In this document: positions 16,009 through 24,289 of the stretch, piece by piece
How positions within the stretch are numbered: the first letter of the stretch is position 1
How the letters are laid out: the number at the start of each line of letters is the position of its first letter
Program-made: the position numbers and the translations under genes
NCBI GenBank assembly: GCA_964515805.1
Contig: CAZEUZ010000143.1
Span: 1-28,947, forward strand
From: CAZEUZ01 sp964515805
Lineage (GTDB): Bacteria; Pseudomonadota; Gammaproteobacteria; Pseudomonadales; Cellvibrionaceae
DNA length: 28,947 nucleotides
Direction: 5' to 3'
Notes under the pieces: generated by a model
Database searches by the model: none
Told to the model about the DNA's origin: nothing
What the model saw: the letters and a program-made list of their open reading frames with translations, nothing else

Positions 16009-16790
16009 TGGAGGGACTGAAGTTACAGAACATCACTGTAAATATAGGAAAGAGTACTTTAATAGAATCGGTCAGTGTTTCTGTCAACCGCGGTGAGGTA
16101 TTAAGTATTATCGGCCCTAACGGCTCTGGTAAAACCACTTTAATGAGAGCGATTAGCTGCGAAATAGATACTGTTTCGGGTTCAATATCCATTGACGATC
16201 AACCACTCTGGAAACTGAATCCGCGTAGGCGAGCCTGTCAATTAGCAGCATTACAGCAGTTTAGCTCGCTTAGCTTCCCATTTACCGTTGAAGAAGTTGT
16301 CGAATTAAGCCGTATACCACATAGTTCAGGCAAGCACTGTGATCGTCAAATTGTTCAAAATGCCTTACAGGCCATGGATATTTTGTACCTGCAAAAGCAT
16401 CTGTATACCCGCCTCTCCGGTGGAGAAAAGCAGCGGGTTCAATTAGCAAGAGTGATGGCACAAATTTGGCGCGAAGAAGATGCATTCGGAACACGACTTC
16501 TGCTGCTAGACGAACCTACCTCAGCTTTGGATTTGGGTCATCAACGACAGTTAATGCAAGTGATTAGGCATTTTGCTAATCGAGGAGTAGCAATTGTTAT
16601 GGCGGTTCACGATCTCAATTTAGCCTCTTGTTGTGCCGATTATGTATTGGCGTTATCCGGCGGACGCACCATTGCCTATGGTCGACCCAAAGATGTCATT
16701 AAAGCAGAAGTCGTCAAACAATTGTATGGAATAGATGTGGAAGTCGTTAATCATTCCAATAATGGATGGCCAGTGGTGCTTAACCTGTAG
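16008..16790 (+). CDS. hmuV: ABC ATPase, HmuV-like (haem or cobalamin import)
   Basis: The 260-residue ATPase partner of the upstream permease. It has Walker A GPNGSGKTT (36-44), signature LSGGEKQRVQLARVMAQIW, Walker B LLLLDEPTSALDLGHQ and H-loop AVHDLNLASCCADY. The FPFTVEEVVELSRIPH segment, the RVQLARVMAQIW stretch and the C-terminal YGIDVEVVNHSNNGWPVVL are characteristic of HmuV more than BtuD. The start codon overlaps the permease stop, so translation is coupled. Placing it beside a B12 receptor leaves the substrate open: haem by family resemblance, corrinoid by context. Confidence 0.85.
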   Translation: MEGLKLQNITVNIGKSTLIESVSVSVNRGEVLSIIGPNGSGKTTLMRAISCEIDTVSGSISIDDQPLWKLNPRRRACQLAALQQFSSLSFPFTVEEVVELSRIPHSSGKHCDRQIVQNALQAMDILYLQKHLYTRLSGGEKQRVQLARVMAQIWREEDAFGTRLLLLDEPTSALDLGHQRQLMQVIRHFANRGVAIVMAVHDLNLASCCADYVLALSGGRTIAYGRPKDVIKAEVVKQLYGIDVEVVNHSNNGWPVVLNL

Positions 16791-16815
16791 AGCCTATTAA
16801 CGTACCGTTGGTTTG

Positions 16816-18492
16816 CTAGCTTTTCTGCTCTAACATTTGCTGTGCGTGAGCAATTGACTGATCCGTTAATTCACTACCACTAATCATCCGCGCAATCTCT
16901 TCGATTTTTTCTTCATCATTTAGAGTTCGTACACAGGTGTGAGTCACTTCTCCACTGAAAGACTTGCTAACTTGCCAATGATGAGTTGCCTTGCTAGCGA
17001 CCTGTGCGAGGTGAGTGACGCAAAGTACTTGGTGATATTGTCCTAATGCAGCCAAGGTGCTACCGACAGTGTCGGCAGTAGCTCCACCAATGCCGACATC
17101 GACTTCATCGAAGACCAGGCTAGGAATAGTCGACGTCTCTGCTGTGGACATCTGGATGGCCAAACTGATGCGAGAAAGCTCACCGCCAGAAACAATTTTA
17201 GCCAGCGGACGCGGTTCTTGACCAGGGTTAGTGCTGATCAGAAAAACAACCTCTTCCAATCCTTGACTTGTCCCACCCTCCGACAACGGCAGCAATTCAA
17301 TGACAAACTCTGCATTGTTCATTTTTAGCTGATGTAAGTACTTATTAACTTCTTTTGTCAGTTTTTTTGAGGCTGACTTGCGTCGCTCCGATAATTTAAC
17401 TGCAAACTTGCGGTAATCTGCTTGTGCCCGATTGGACAGCCCCTCCAGATGTTTGATTTGATCGTCACCATTGTTGATAGCTGTCAGTTCCGCACTCAAT
17501 TGGCGCTGTAAATCCGTTAACTCCTCAGGATTGACCTTATGTTTACGGGCCATTTCGTAAATAGCCGATAATCTTTCTTCAACCTGTTGAAGACGATCAG
17601 GATTCAATTCAACCGTATCGATATAATGTTTAATCTCGTCGGCAGCTTCTTCCACATTGATCAGTGCATCATTGAGTAATTGTTGCGCATTTTCCATAGA
17701 TTGACTGGGTGAGGGCAACTCTGTCAGTAATTGCAGTGCATTATTTAACAATGACCTCAAACATTGATCATCACTATCGCAAATAGCACTGATTTGGTGG
17801 CTATACCGCAATATTTTTTCACCATTGGACAAACGTTGTTGCTCCTCTTCTAACGTTGTCAATTCACCCTCTTTCACATTCAATACGTTCAATTCTTCTA
17901 CTTGGTAGTGCAATAGTTGATAACGCGCATTAGCGGCATTTGCATTGTCACTCCATTCAAGAAATTGCTTTTCGGCTTGCTGCCATTGTTGATAATGGTG
18001 ATACACAGTTTGTGCTAGATCGCACTGGCCGGCATATTCATCCAAAAGTCGCCGATGAGCCTCTTTTTTCAGTAGTGATTGATGGGCATGTTGACTGTGG
18101 ATAGCGATCAGCTGACTACTCAGTGAACGCAATTGCTGTAACGTCACGGCTTGACCGTTAATATAGGTACGAGACCGGCCATCGCTAGTGATGACACGCC
18201 GCAACAGACACTCCGGTGCTTCCTCAACGGACTCCACTAACTCATTATCCACCAACCATTGTTGTAAATCAGGTAATGCCGACAGCGAAAAACAGGCCGT
18301 AATATCTGCTTTACTGCAGCCTGTACGTACACAATCGGCATTGGTTCTAGCCCCTAAAGCCATCGTTAAGGCGTCTAGAACAATGGATTTACCAGTGCCC
18401 GTCTCACCCGTAATTGCAGTCATTCCTCTCTCGACATACAATTCCAGATGCTCGACTAAAGTAAAGTTAGCGATACTTAAATACGTTAACAT
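16816..18492 (-). CDS. recN: DNA repair protein RecN
   Basis: RecN is an SMC-like cytoplasmic ATPase that acts early in double-strand break repair. The 558-residue protein has the expected ends: MLTYLSIANFTLVEHLEL with Walker A GETGTGKS (29-36) at the N-terminus, and the signature KIVSGGELSRISLAIQ with Walker B LVFDEVDVGIGG at the C-terminus. The middle, about 150-370, is rich in heptad-like Gln/Glu/Leu segments, as expected for coiled coils. Length matches the family (about 550). A LexA-type box 25 bp upstream overlaps its promoter, so SOS induction is expected. Confidence 0.96.
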   Translation of the reverse strand: MLTYLSIANFTLVEHLELYVERGMTAITGETGTGKSIVLDALTMALGARTNADCVRTGCSKADITACFSLSALPDLQQWLVDNELVESVEEAPECLLRRVITSDGRSRTYINGQAVTLQQLRSLSSQLIAIHSQHAHQSLLKKEAHRRLLDEYAGQCDLAQTVYHHYQQWQQAEKQFLEWSDNANAANARYQLLHYQVEELNVLNVKEGELTTLEEEQQRLSNGEKILRYSHQISAICDSDDQCLRSLLNNALQLLTELPSPSQSMENAQQLLNDALINVEEAADEIKHYIDTVELNPDRLQQVEERLSAIYEMARKHKVNPEELTDLQRQLSAELTAINNGDDQIKHLEGLSNRAQADYRKFAVKLSERRKSASKKLTKEVNKYLHQLKMNNAEFVIELLPLSEGGTSQGLEEVVFLISTNPGQEPRPLAKIVSGGELSRISLAIQMSTAETSTIPSLVFDEVDVGIGGATADTVGSTLAALGQYHQVLCVTHLAQVASKATHHWQVSKSFSGEVTHTCVRTLNDEEKIEEIARMISGSELTDQSIAHAQQMLEQKS

Positions 18493-18517
18493 GTATCCTT
18501 AAACCTAAATATTTAGC

Positions 18518-18533
18518 ATGTTTATTTATACAG
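18518..18533 (-). promoter_or_regulatory. LexA (SOS) box of recN
   Basis: The minus strand reads CTGTATAAATAAACAT. It matches 13 of 16 positions of the E. coli-type SOS consensus CTGTATATATATACAG, with the left half intact and only the final G changed. It overlaps the -10 of the recN promoter and recN is a classical SOS gene. Confidence 0.75.
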
Positions 18534-18553
18534 TATTTTGGTTTTTATGCCAA
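18525..18553 (-). promoter_or_regulatory. recN promoter
   Basis: On the minus strand TTGGCA (18548-18553) and TATAAA (18525-18530) are separated by exactly 17 bp, each five of six to the sigma-70 consensus or nearly so. The LexA-type box covers the -10, a standard arrangement for SOS repression. The ATG is 33 bp downstream of the -10. Confidence 0.7.
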
Positions 18554-18993
18554 TGCCGTAGTGTATAGACGATTGCTTTATCACCTATTTTTATTTGCAG
18601 ATGATAATTGTTAATTTATCGGTTTTTTGGTAGTTTTCAAACTAGAACGTTTTTTTATTGGGAAAATATACGAAACAAGCTCGTTACATTAGCTATTAAA
18701 TTAGTAATGGGACACAAATACAAAGAATTGCAATCTTAGTTTTAAGATTTATACTCTCCATTTGTGTAACAAAATATCAAGAAATCTGGGTTTTATTGGT
18801 TCTGCAGGTTATTAGGATAAAAAATTAAGAGATAGAACAATCAAAGTAAAATATAGAAGCACCAACATTATCACTTCAATTGATTAGATAAACGCTTACT
18901 GATCTGGTAGGGCTGGAAAGTTCTGTCTTTCTGGTTACGGCTTTTTATATCAAAAGAGGAAAAGCGGATTGGCATGCATCATCAATTTAGCAA

Positions 18994-19041
18994 AACTATT
19001 TCGTAATGGTGATAGCGAAAATAGTTCATATTAATTTCACC
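18994..19041 (+). promoter_or_regulatory. Structured leader of the cold-shock gene
   Basis: AACTATTTCG (18994-19003) pairs with CGAAAATAGTT (19016-19026) with one bulged A. The 12-base loop contains GGTGA (19008-19012), which can pair with TCACC (19037-19041) just downstream, forming a possible pseudoknot about 10 bases before the ribosome site. Temperature-dependent leader folding is known for cspA of E. coli; a like role here is inference. Confidence 0.4.
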
Positions 19042-19060
19042 GATTAAAGTAGAAGGTATT

Positions 19061-19267
19061 ATGAGTAAAGGTACAGTAAAGTGGTTTAACGCCGACAAAG
19101 GCTTTGGTTTTATTTCTCCGGAAGATGGCGGCAAAGATTTATTTGTTCATCATTCAGAAATTCAATCAGGGGGCGCATATGCAACATTGAATGATGGACA
19201 GAGTGTTGAATTTGAAGTCGGTCAAGGCCAAAAAGGCCCTTGTGCAAATAAGGTAGTTCCTCTTTAG
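19061..19267 (+). CDS. Cold-shock protein (CspA family)
   Basis: A 68-residue single cold-shock domain that binds single-stranded RNA and DNA and acts as an RNA chaperone. The RNP1 motif KGFGFISPED and RNP2 motif KDLFVHHSEI are intact, with the N-terminal MSKGTVKWFNADKGFGF typical of the family. The Shine-Dalgarno AGAAGG lies 4 bases before the ATG. It is monocistronic, with a long 5' region and a large hairpin directly after the stop. The gene could be cold-induced or constitutive; the sequence does not say which paralogue it is. Confidence 0.96.
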   Translation: MSKGTVKWFNADKGFGFISPEDGGKDLFVHHSEIQSGGAYATLNDGQSVEFEVGQGQKGPCANKVVPL

Positions 19268-19281
19268 GTCGCACACATAAC

Positions 19282-19343
19282 CAACACCATCACTCGGAAA
19301 ATCCATTCATTGCACTCGCAATTTTCCGGTGTGATGGGCGTTG
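19282..19343. terminator. Long hairpin between csp and bioA
   Basis: An imperfect stem of over 20 bp pairs 19282-19302 (CAACACCATCACTCGGAAAAT) with 19321-19343, with one mismatch group and a bulge; the loop has its own small ATTGC-ACTC-GCAAT hairpin. It starts 15 bp after the csp stop and lies 24 bp beyond the end of bioA, so it could serve both converging genes. No T-tract follows on either strand, so it may be a protective 3' structure instead of a simple intrinsic terminator. Confidence 0.5.
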
Positions 19344-19366
19344 CAGCCAGAGATAGATGTACGAGA

Positions 19367-20644
19367 CTAACTTGTCGATATGCCTTCAATAACGCGAACC
19401 ATCCCCGCAGTTAGCTGAGACAATTCATCGCTGTTGATAATAAATGGCGGCATTACATAAATAAGCTTGCCGAAAGGTCTTATCCAGATATTTTCTTCGA
19501 TAAATAGAGGCACTAAGGCATTGGCATCCACTCGTTCTTTTAGCTCCACAACACCGATAGCACCCAATGTGCGCACATCGCTGACATGAGTAAAATCTTT
19601 GCATACAGATAGTTCACGGGTTAATTGTTGCTGGATAGCATTGACGCGTTTTTGCCAAGGTGAATTCAGTAACAATTGAATACTGGCCCCGGCTACCGCA
19701 CAAGCCAATGGATTACCCATAAACGTGGGTCCATGCATGAGCACGCCGCTTTCACCGCTGCAGATTCTATCGCTAACCTTGTCCGTGCAAAGTGTCGCCG
19801 CCAACGTCATGTAACCTCCGGTTAGAGACTTTCCAAGACACATAATATCAGGGCTGATGTCGGCATGATTGCAACCGAACAACTGGCCTGTACGGCCAAA
19901 TCCAGTGGCTATTTCATCGGCAATTAACAGCAAATCGTATTGATCACACAGCTCCCTGACTTTGCGTAGATAGATCGGTGAGTAAAAACGCATGCCTCCC
20001 GCTCCTTGTACGATCGGTTCGAGAATCACTGCGGCTAGCTCATGATGATGCAACTCGATTTTTTGTTTTAAGTCACTGATATAACACTCTTTCCAAGATA
20101 CATCGTAACCACATTGGGGCGCTTCGGCGAACACCTGTTGCGCTAATACCCGGTTAAATAAATGGTGCATCCCAGTAACGGGATCGCACACCGACATTGC
20201 AGCGAAGGTGTCACCGTGGTAACCATTGCGAAGAGCCAATAACCGATGCTTCCGTGGTTGGCTTTGTGATTGCCAATATTGAATCGCCATCTTAATGGCG
20301 ACTTCGACAGAGATAGACCCGGAGTCGGCTAAGAATATTTTTGTTAGCGGTTCCGGTGTCAATGCCAGTAACTGTTGACACAATACAATGGCAGCGTCAT
20401 GAGTAAAATTGCCAAACATGACATGGGCCATTTTTTTGGTTTGTTCCGCAATAGCCTGGTTTAGAACGGGATGATTGTAGCCATGAATCGCAGTCCACCA
20501 GGAAGACATGCCATCCACCAAAACTTTTCCGTTTTCCAGAAATAAATTCACACCACGAGCCGAAGTGATTAGATATACAGGACCCGGATTTGTCATCGAC
20601 GAATAGGGATGCCAAATATGCTGGCGATCAAATGCTATAGACAT
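19367..20644 (-). CDS. bioA: Adenosylmethionine-8-amino-7-oxononanoate aminotransferase BioA
   Basis: BioA uses S-adenosylmethionine as amino donor to make 7,8-diaminononanoate in biotin synthesis. The 425-residue PLP enzyme shows IWHPYSSM near the N-terminus, SSWWTAIHGYNHP (47-59, BioA-type substrate residues), Asp243 in LLIADEIATGFGRTG, and the PLP lysine Lys272 in CLGKSLTGGYMTLAATLCT. Length and residue spacing match E. coli BioA (Asp245, Lys274). No other biotin gene is in the window; the gene stands behind a LysE-type exporter gene, 32 bp away on the same strand, so it may be carried on that transcript. Confidence 0.96.
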   Translation of the reverse strand: MSIAFDRQHIWHPYSSMTNPGPVYLITSARGVNLFLENGKVLVDGMSSWWTAIHGYNHPVLNQAIAEQTKKMAHVMFGNFTHDAAIVLCQQLLALTPEPLTKIFLADSGSISVEVAIKMAIQYWQSQSQPRKHRLLALRNGYHGDTFAAMSVCDPVTGMHHLFNRVLAQQVFAEAPQCGYDVSWKECYISDLKQKIELHHHELAAVILEPIVQGAGGMRFYSPIYLRKVRELCDQYDLLLIADEIATGFGRTGQLFGCNHADISPDIMCLGKSLTGGYMTLAATLCTDKVSDRICSGESGVLMHGPTFMGNPLACAVAGASIQLLLNSPWQKRVNAIQQQLTRELSVCKDFTHVSDVRTLGAIGVVELKERVDANALVPLFIEENIWIRPFGKLIYVMPPFIINSDELSQLTAGMVRVIEGISTS

Positions 20645-20676
20645 AGAATAGATAAGATATGTGTAAGAAAAATCAG

Positions 20677-21291
20677 TTAACCTCTTATCGCCACGTAAAT
20701 GCCGCTAACGATCAGCACTATCCCTGAACCGTAGCGTAAGTAGGGTCTTTTACTCAAATTTTGATAAGACATATTCGCCTTACAGGCTATATAACCATAA
20801 CCAAGCATGACGCTCCCCACAGCCGTAGCGGCAACTGAATAGAGAATAACAGCATCAATGATTGATGTTTGAGATAAATTCAACAGCGTCGGAAGAAAGC
20901 TGACATAAAATAAAATAGCTTTTGGATTACTCAGAGTAATTATTAGACCGGCTAAAAAGCTGGCCAAATGATTGGGTGAGCAAACTTTACGAACCCTACT
21001 TTTATCAGATTTCGATAATACGATAGCAAAACCCAGCCATATCAAATAGGCGGCGCCAATGTATTTAACGACGACAAAAAAATCCCCCAGTGCTCCGGAA
21101 AGCGTAGCTAAACCTAGCAACGCTAGTGTTATGAATACAAAATCACCGGCAATAATGCCCACGGTTGTTGAGATTGCATGATGAAAACCACCAGTAGACG
21201 ATCTGGCGACCACAGCCAGAATTCCCGGCCCCGGAGTAATTGCCAAAGCTATCATGGACAAAAATAATGCTGATATTGATACAAGAGACAT
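20677..21291 (-). CDS. LysE/RhtB-family amino acid exporter
   Basis: An inner-membrane exporter of the LysE/RhtB family, about 204 residues with six predicted membrane segments. The motif ITPGPGILAVVARS near the N-terminus and GLIITLSNPKAILFYVSFLP in the middle are family hallmarks. The start at 21291 (MSLVSISALFLSM) gives the usual N-terminus; in-frame ATGs at 21300 and 21324 extend it by 3 or 11 residues and none has a convincing ribosome site. Substrate is probably an amino acid such as threonine or homoserine lactone but cannot be read. It lies between katG and bioA on the same strand. Confidence 0.88.
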   Translation of the reverse strand: MSLVSISALFLSMIALAITPGPGILAVVARSSTGGFHHAISTTVGIIAGDFVFITLALLGLATLSGALGDFFVVVKYIGAAYLIWLGFAIVLSKSDKSRVRKVCSPNHLASFLAGLIITLSNPKAILFYVSFLPTLLNLSQTSIIDAVILYSVAATAVGSVMLGYGYIACKANMSYQNLSKRPYLRYGSGIVLIVSGIYVAIRG

Positions 21292-21382
21292 ATTTATGAC
21301 CATGGATATATAGTTAGCGCACACGTATCACGACAAACGCAGATGCACATTTTATTTGTGCGGCATGTATGAAAGACACATC

Positions 21383-23542
21383 CTAGCTTGGGTCAAAGCG
21401 GTCAGCATTCATAACTTTTACCCATGCGGCAACAAAATCCTGCACAAATTTTTCTTTACTGTCATCTTGTGCATACACTTCAGCATAAGCTCTCAAAATT
21501 GAGTTGGAGCCAAACACAAGATCGGTTCTTGTCGCCGTCCACTTGACTTCGCCGGTTTTACGATCACAAATTTCGTACAGATTTTTGCCAGTGGGTTTCC
21601 ACGTGTAACTCATATCCGTGAGGTTGACGAAAAAGTCATTAGTCAACACTCCTTCGTGATCGGTAAAAACGCCGAATTTAGCACCATCGTAGTTAGTACC
21701 TAACACCCGCATACCACCCACCAGAACAGTCATTTCAGATGCAGTTAATCCCATCAATTGCGTGCGGTCGAGCATTAACTCCTCCGGCTTGGCGGCGTAA
21801 TTTTGTTTCAGCCAGTTGCGGTAACCGTCGTGAACAGGTTCCAACACCTCAAAAGCTTCGGTATCCGTCATTGCACTTGTTGCATCGCCGCGCCCAGGTA
21901 AAAAGGGCACCGTAATATCAAAACCAGCTGCTTTTGCCGCCTGCTCAATACCCAGGTTGCCTCCTAATACGATCACGTCGGCGATACTTGCTCCGGTTTC
22001 TCTAGCAATAAGCTCATAAATCTTTAATACACCGGCCAAGCGTTCAGGTTCGTTGCCTTCCCAATTCTTTTGTGGTGCTAGACGAATACGTGCCCCATTG
22101 GCGCCGCCGCGCTTATCTGAACCACGAAACGTTCTTGCGCTGTCCCAGGCAGTGGCAACCATCTCGCCAATATTCAGGTTAGCCTCTGCTATCTTTTCTT
22201 TAGTAATTTGTATGTCGTAATCAGTGCACCCTTCGGGGATAGGATCCTGCCAGATCAAATCTTCTTGCGGTACATCAGGGCCCAGATAACACACCTTTGG
22301 CCCCATATCTCGATGGGTCAATTTGAACCATGCGCGTGCAAACACGTCGGAAAAGTAAGCAGGATCTTGGTAGAATCGCTCAGAAATTTTGCGATACTCC
22401 GGATCCATCTTCATCGCCATGTCGGCATCGGTCATGATCGGATTGTAGCGGATAGAGGGATTTTCTACATCCACGGGTTTATCTTCTTCCTTGATATCAA
22501 TGGGCTCCCATTGCCAAGCCCCAGCTGGACTCTTTTTCAATTCCCACTCATAATTTAACAATAGGTAAAAGTAACCGTTGTCCCACTGAGTAGGGTGGGT
22601 AGTCCATGCACCCTCAATACCACTGGTCACCGTATTCTTGCCTATCCCTCCTCGCTTAGTCTTGCTATTCCAGCCTAACCCTTGTTCCTCCAGGGCAGCG
22701 GCCTCGGGTTCCGGACCGAGTAGCGCAGCATCGCCATTACCGTGAGCCTTACCCACAGTATGCCCACCGGCCGTCAAGGCAACAGTTTCTTCATCATTCA
22801 TTGCCATTCGAGCAAAGGTCACGCGGACATCGTGAGCTGTTTTGAGTGGGTCCGGATTGCCATCTACACCTTCGGGATTAACATAAATCAGTCCCATCAT
22901 CACCGCAGCCAACGGATTTTCTAGATCGCGCTCACCAGAATAACGGCTATCTTTGCTTTCAGTGGGAGCCAACCACTCTTTCTCTGAACCCCAGTAGATA
23001 TCTTTTTCCGGATGCCAAATGTCTTCACGGCCAAAGCCGAAGCCGAAAATTTTTAAGCCCATGGATTCATAGGCAATGGTGCCCGCGTATGCTATCAAGT
23101 CCGCCCAACTAATCTTATTGCCGTATTTTTTCTTAATCGGCCACAGCAAGCGACGAGCTTTGTCGAGGTTGGCATTATCAGGCCAAGAGTTCAGAGGCGC
23201 AAAGCGTTGATTACCGGTGCCTGCACCGCCGCGACCATCCGCTATACGATAAGATCCGGCCGCATGCCATGTCATGCGAATCATTAGACCTCCATAGTGC
23301 CCCCAGTCCGCCGGCCACCAGTCCTGACTGTCGACCATCAGAGCGTGCATGTCTTCTTTAAAGGCGTTAAAGTCGAGTTTCTTAAGCTCTTTCCGATAGT
23401 CAAAACCCTCTCCCATGGGATTGGTTTTAGTATCGTGTTGATGCAGAATATCTAGATTTAGAGCCTTCGGCCACCATTCCACATTCGAATAGCCACTCTT
23501 CGTGACGCCACCGTGCATAACTGGGCATTTGCGATCTGACAT
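21383..23542 (-). CDS. katG: Catalase-peroxidase KatG
   Basis: A bifunctional haem catalase and peroxidase that removes hydrogen peroxide. The start at 23542 is chosen because GAGGAA precedes the ATG by 6 bases and gives MSDRKCPVMHG; a start 20 codons upstream has no support. The 719-residue protein has distal Arg89, Trp92 and His93 (RMTWHAAGSYR), proximal His261 (LTAGGHTVGKAHG), and the Met-Tyr-Trp crosslink residues (Trp92, Tyr220 in GLIYVNPEG, Met246 in FARMAMND). The C-terminal half is the usual duplicated, haem-free domain. A sigma-70 promoter with a palindrome in its spacer lies about 105 bp upstream. Confidence 0.97.
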   Translation of the reverse strand: MSDRKCPVMHGGVTKSGYSNVEWWPKALNLDILHQHDTKTNPMGEGFDYRKELKKLDFNAFKEDMHALMVDSQDWWPADWGHYGGLMIRMTWHAAGSYRIADGRGGAGTGNQRFAPLNSWPDNANLDKARRLLWPIKKKYGNKISWADLIAYAGTIAYESMGLKIFGFGFGREDIWHPEKDIYWGSEKEWLAPTESKDSRYSGERDLENPLAAVMMGLIYVNPEGVDGNPDPLKTAHDVRVTFARMAMNDEETVALTAGGHTVGKAHGNGDAALLGPEPEAAALEEQGLGWNSKTKRGGIGKNTVTSGIEGAWTTHPTQWDNGYFYLLLNYEWELKKSPAGAWQWEPIDIKEEDKPVDVENPSIRYNPIMTDADMAMKMDPEYRKISERFYQDPAYFSDVFARAWFKLTHRDMGPKVCYLGPDVPQEDLIWQDPIPEGCTDYDIQITKEKIAEANLNIGEMVATAWDSARTFRGSDKRGGANGARIRLAPQKNWEGNEPERLAGVLKIYELIARETGASIADVIVLGGNLGIEQAAKAAGFDITVPFLPGRGDATSAMTDTEAFEVLEPVHDGYRNWLKQNYAAKPEELMLDRTQLMGLTASEMTVLVGGMRVLGTNYDGAKFGVFTDHEGVLTNDFFVNLTDMSYTWKPTGKNLYEICDRKTGEVKWTATRTDLVFGSNSILRAYAEVYAQDDSKEKFVQDFVAAWVKVMNADRFDPS

Positions 23543-23654
23543 GATAATTTCCTCGTGTTTAACTTTGATAATGTTTGTGAGACTTGACCATGGAACATGC
23601 ACAAGTATTCGCCAACTTTGTTAATTATTTAAATTAATTATTACTAATGTTTAA

Positions 23655-23684
23655 ATTATATTTATCTATCATGATAGTTGGCAG
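23655..23684 (-). promoter_or_regulatory. Candidate katG promoter
   Basis: On the minus strand a perfect -10 TATAAT (23655-23660) has CTGCCA (23679-23684) 18 bp upstream. Transcription would start near 23648 and give a leader of about 105 bases before katG. Confidence 0.6.
23666..23677. promoter_or_regulatory. Palindrome inside the katG promoter spacer
   Basis: CTATCATGATAG is a perfect 12-bp palindrome located exactly between the -10 and -35 of the katG promoter, the position of a repressor operator. The CATGAT core recurs at 23696 and 23728. It has CTAT and ATAG arms like OxyR sites, but with 4 bp rather than 7 bp between them, so it is not a standard OxyR site. Confidence 0.45.
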
Positions 23685-23814
23685 AGGTTAGGAACCATGA
23701 TTTCCTGATCAACAAGCATCATAAAACCATGATAAGATCATTGCCTATACAAGTGTATTGGCGTGAGAACGACGGCACTCATGTTGACAGACAATACTCT
23801 CAGAGTGATAACAA

Positions 23815-24222
23815 ATGAATATAAAAGAGCTTGGAACGGAATGGCGTTTACTCCAAAATCAGTTTGATAGTTACGAAAAACATTCTCTTTACATAAAACT
23901 ATCAAGTATTATTGTTCTATTGATAGCAGCAGTAACTGGTCAGACAAATAGTTATATTATTCTTATATTATCAGTGCTATGGCTCCAAGATGGTATTTGG
24001 AAGACCTTTCAGTCACGTATTGAAATCCGTTTGTTGCAGATTGAAAAGTGTATCGCAGAAAAAAGTGAAGAAAACGCATTTCAGTTTAATACTGCGTACG
24101 ATGAAGCCTCTTTGAATGGCTTGTCACTAGTGGGCGAATACGCTCGTCAATCTATTCGGCCTACAGTAGCTTTTCCACATAGCGTATTGATACTTATTGC
24201 ATTGATCCAAAGCATCTCCTAA
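23815..24222 (+). CDS. Small hypothetical membrane protein
   Basis: I do not recognise this 135-residue protein. It begins with a charged, probably helical segment (1-25), followed by two closely spaced hydrophobic segments (about 28-41 and 46-58). A central soluble helix rich in Glu, Gln and Lys (about 62-95, FQSRIEIRLLQIEKCIAEK) could form a coiled coil, and a last hydrophobic stretch (VAFPHSVLILIALIQSIS) ends the chain. It lies between divergent katG and the SulP transporter gene. A spaced GAG (tcAGAGtgataacaa) is the only ribosome-site candidate. Coding is supported by length, a coherent hydrophobicity pattern and no competing frame; function is unknown. Confidence 0.6.
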   Translation: MNIKELGTEWRLLQNQFDSYEKHSLYIKLSSIIVLLIAAVTGQTNSYIILILSVLWLQDGIWKTFQSRIEIRLLQIEKCIAEKSEENAFQFNTAYDEASLNGLSLVGEYARQSIRPTVAFPHSVLILIALIQSIS

Positions 24223-24289
24223 GAGTATGGTTTTAGAGAATGCCTTTTTCTGCCGGATAAATAATAATTGGCCACAACCCTGACTACTT

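Larger units (their letters stand above)
18493..19060. other. Divergent intergenic region recN / csp
   Basis: This 568-bp AT-rich gap holds the recN promoter and LexA-type box at the left end and the long cold-shock leader at the right end. A perfect 7-bp hairpin AATCTTA-GTTT-TAAGATT lies at 18732-18749 without a T-tract. No open reading frame of note and no tRNA was seen. Confidence 0.6.

Noticed and set aside
18732..18749. Small RNA or terminator in the recN-csp gap
   Set aside because: The 7-bp hairpin is AT-rich, lacks a T-tract, and no promoter at a fitting distance was found.
22208..22558. Open frame of 116 codons on the plus strand
   Set aside because: It runs antisense to katG, whose protein is conserved throughout; no ribosome site or family match.
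23543..23602. Upstream extension of KatG by 20 residues
   Set aside because: The ATG at 23542 has a good ribosome site and gives the normal KatG N-terminus; the extension has neither.
23666..23677. OxyR binding site at katG
   Set aside because: The ATAG/CTAT arms are present, but the spacing is 4 bp in place of 7 bp and the second pair is missing, so I list it only as a palindrome.
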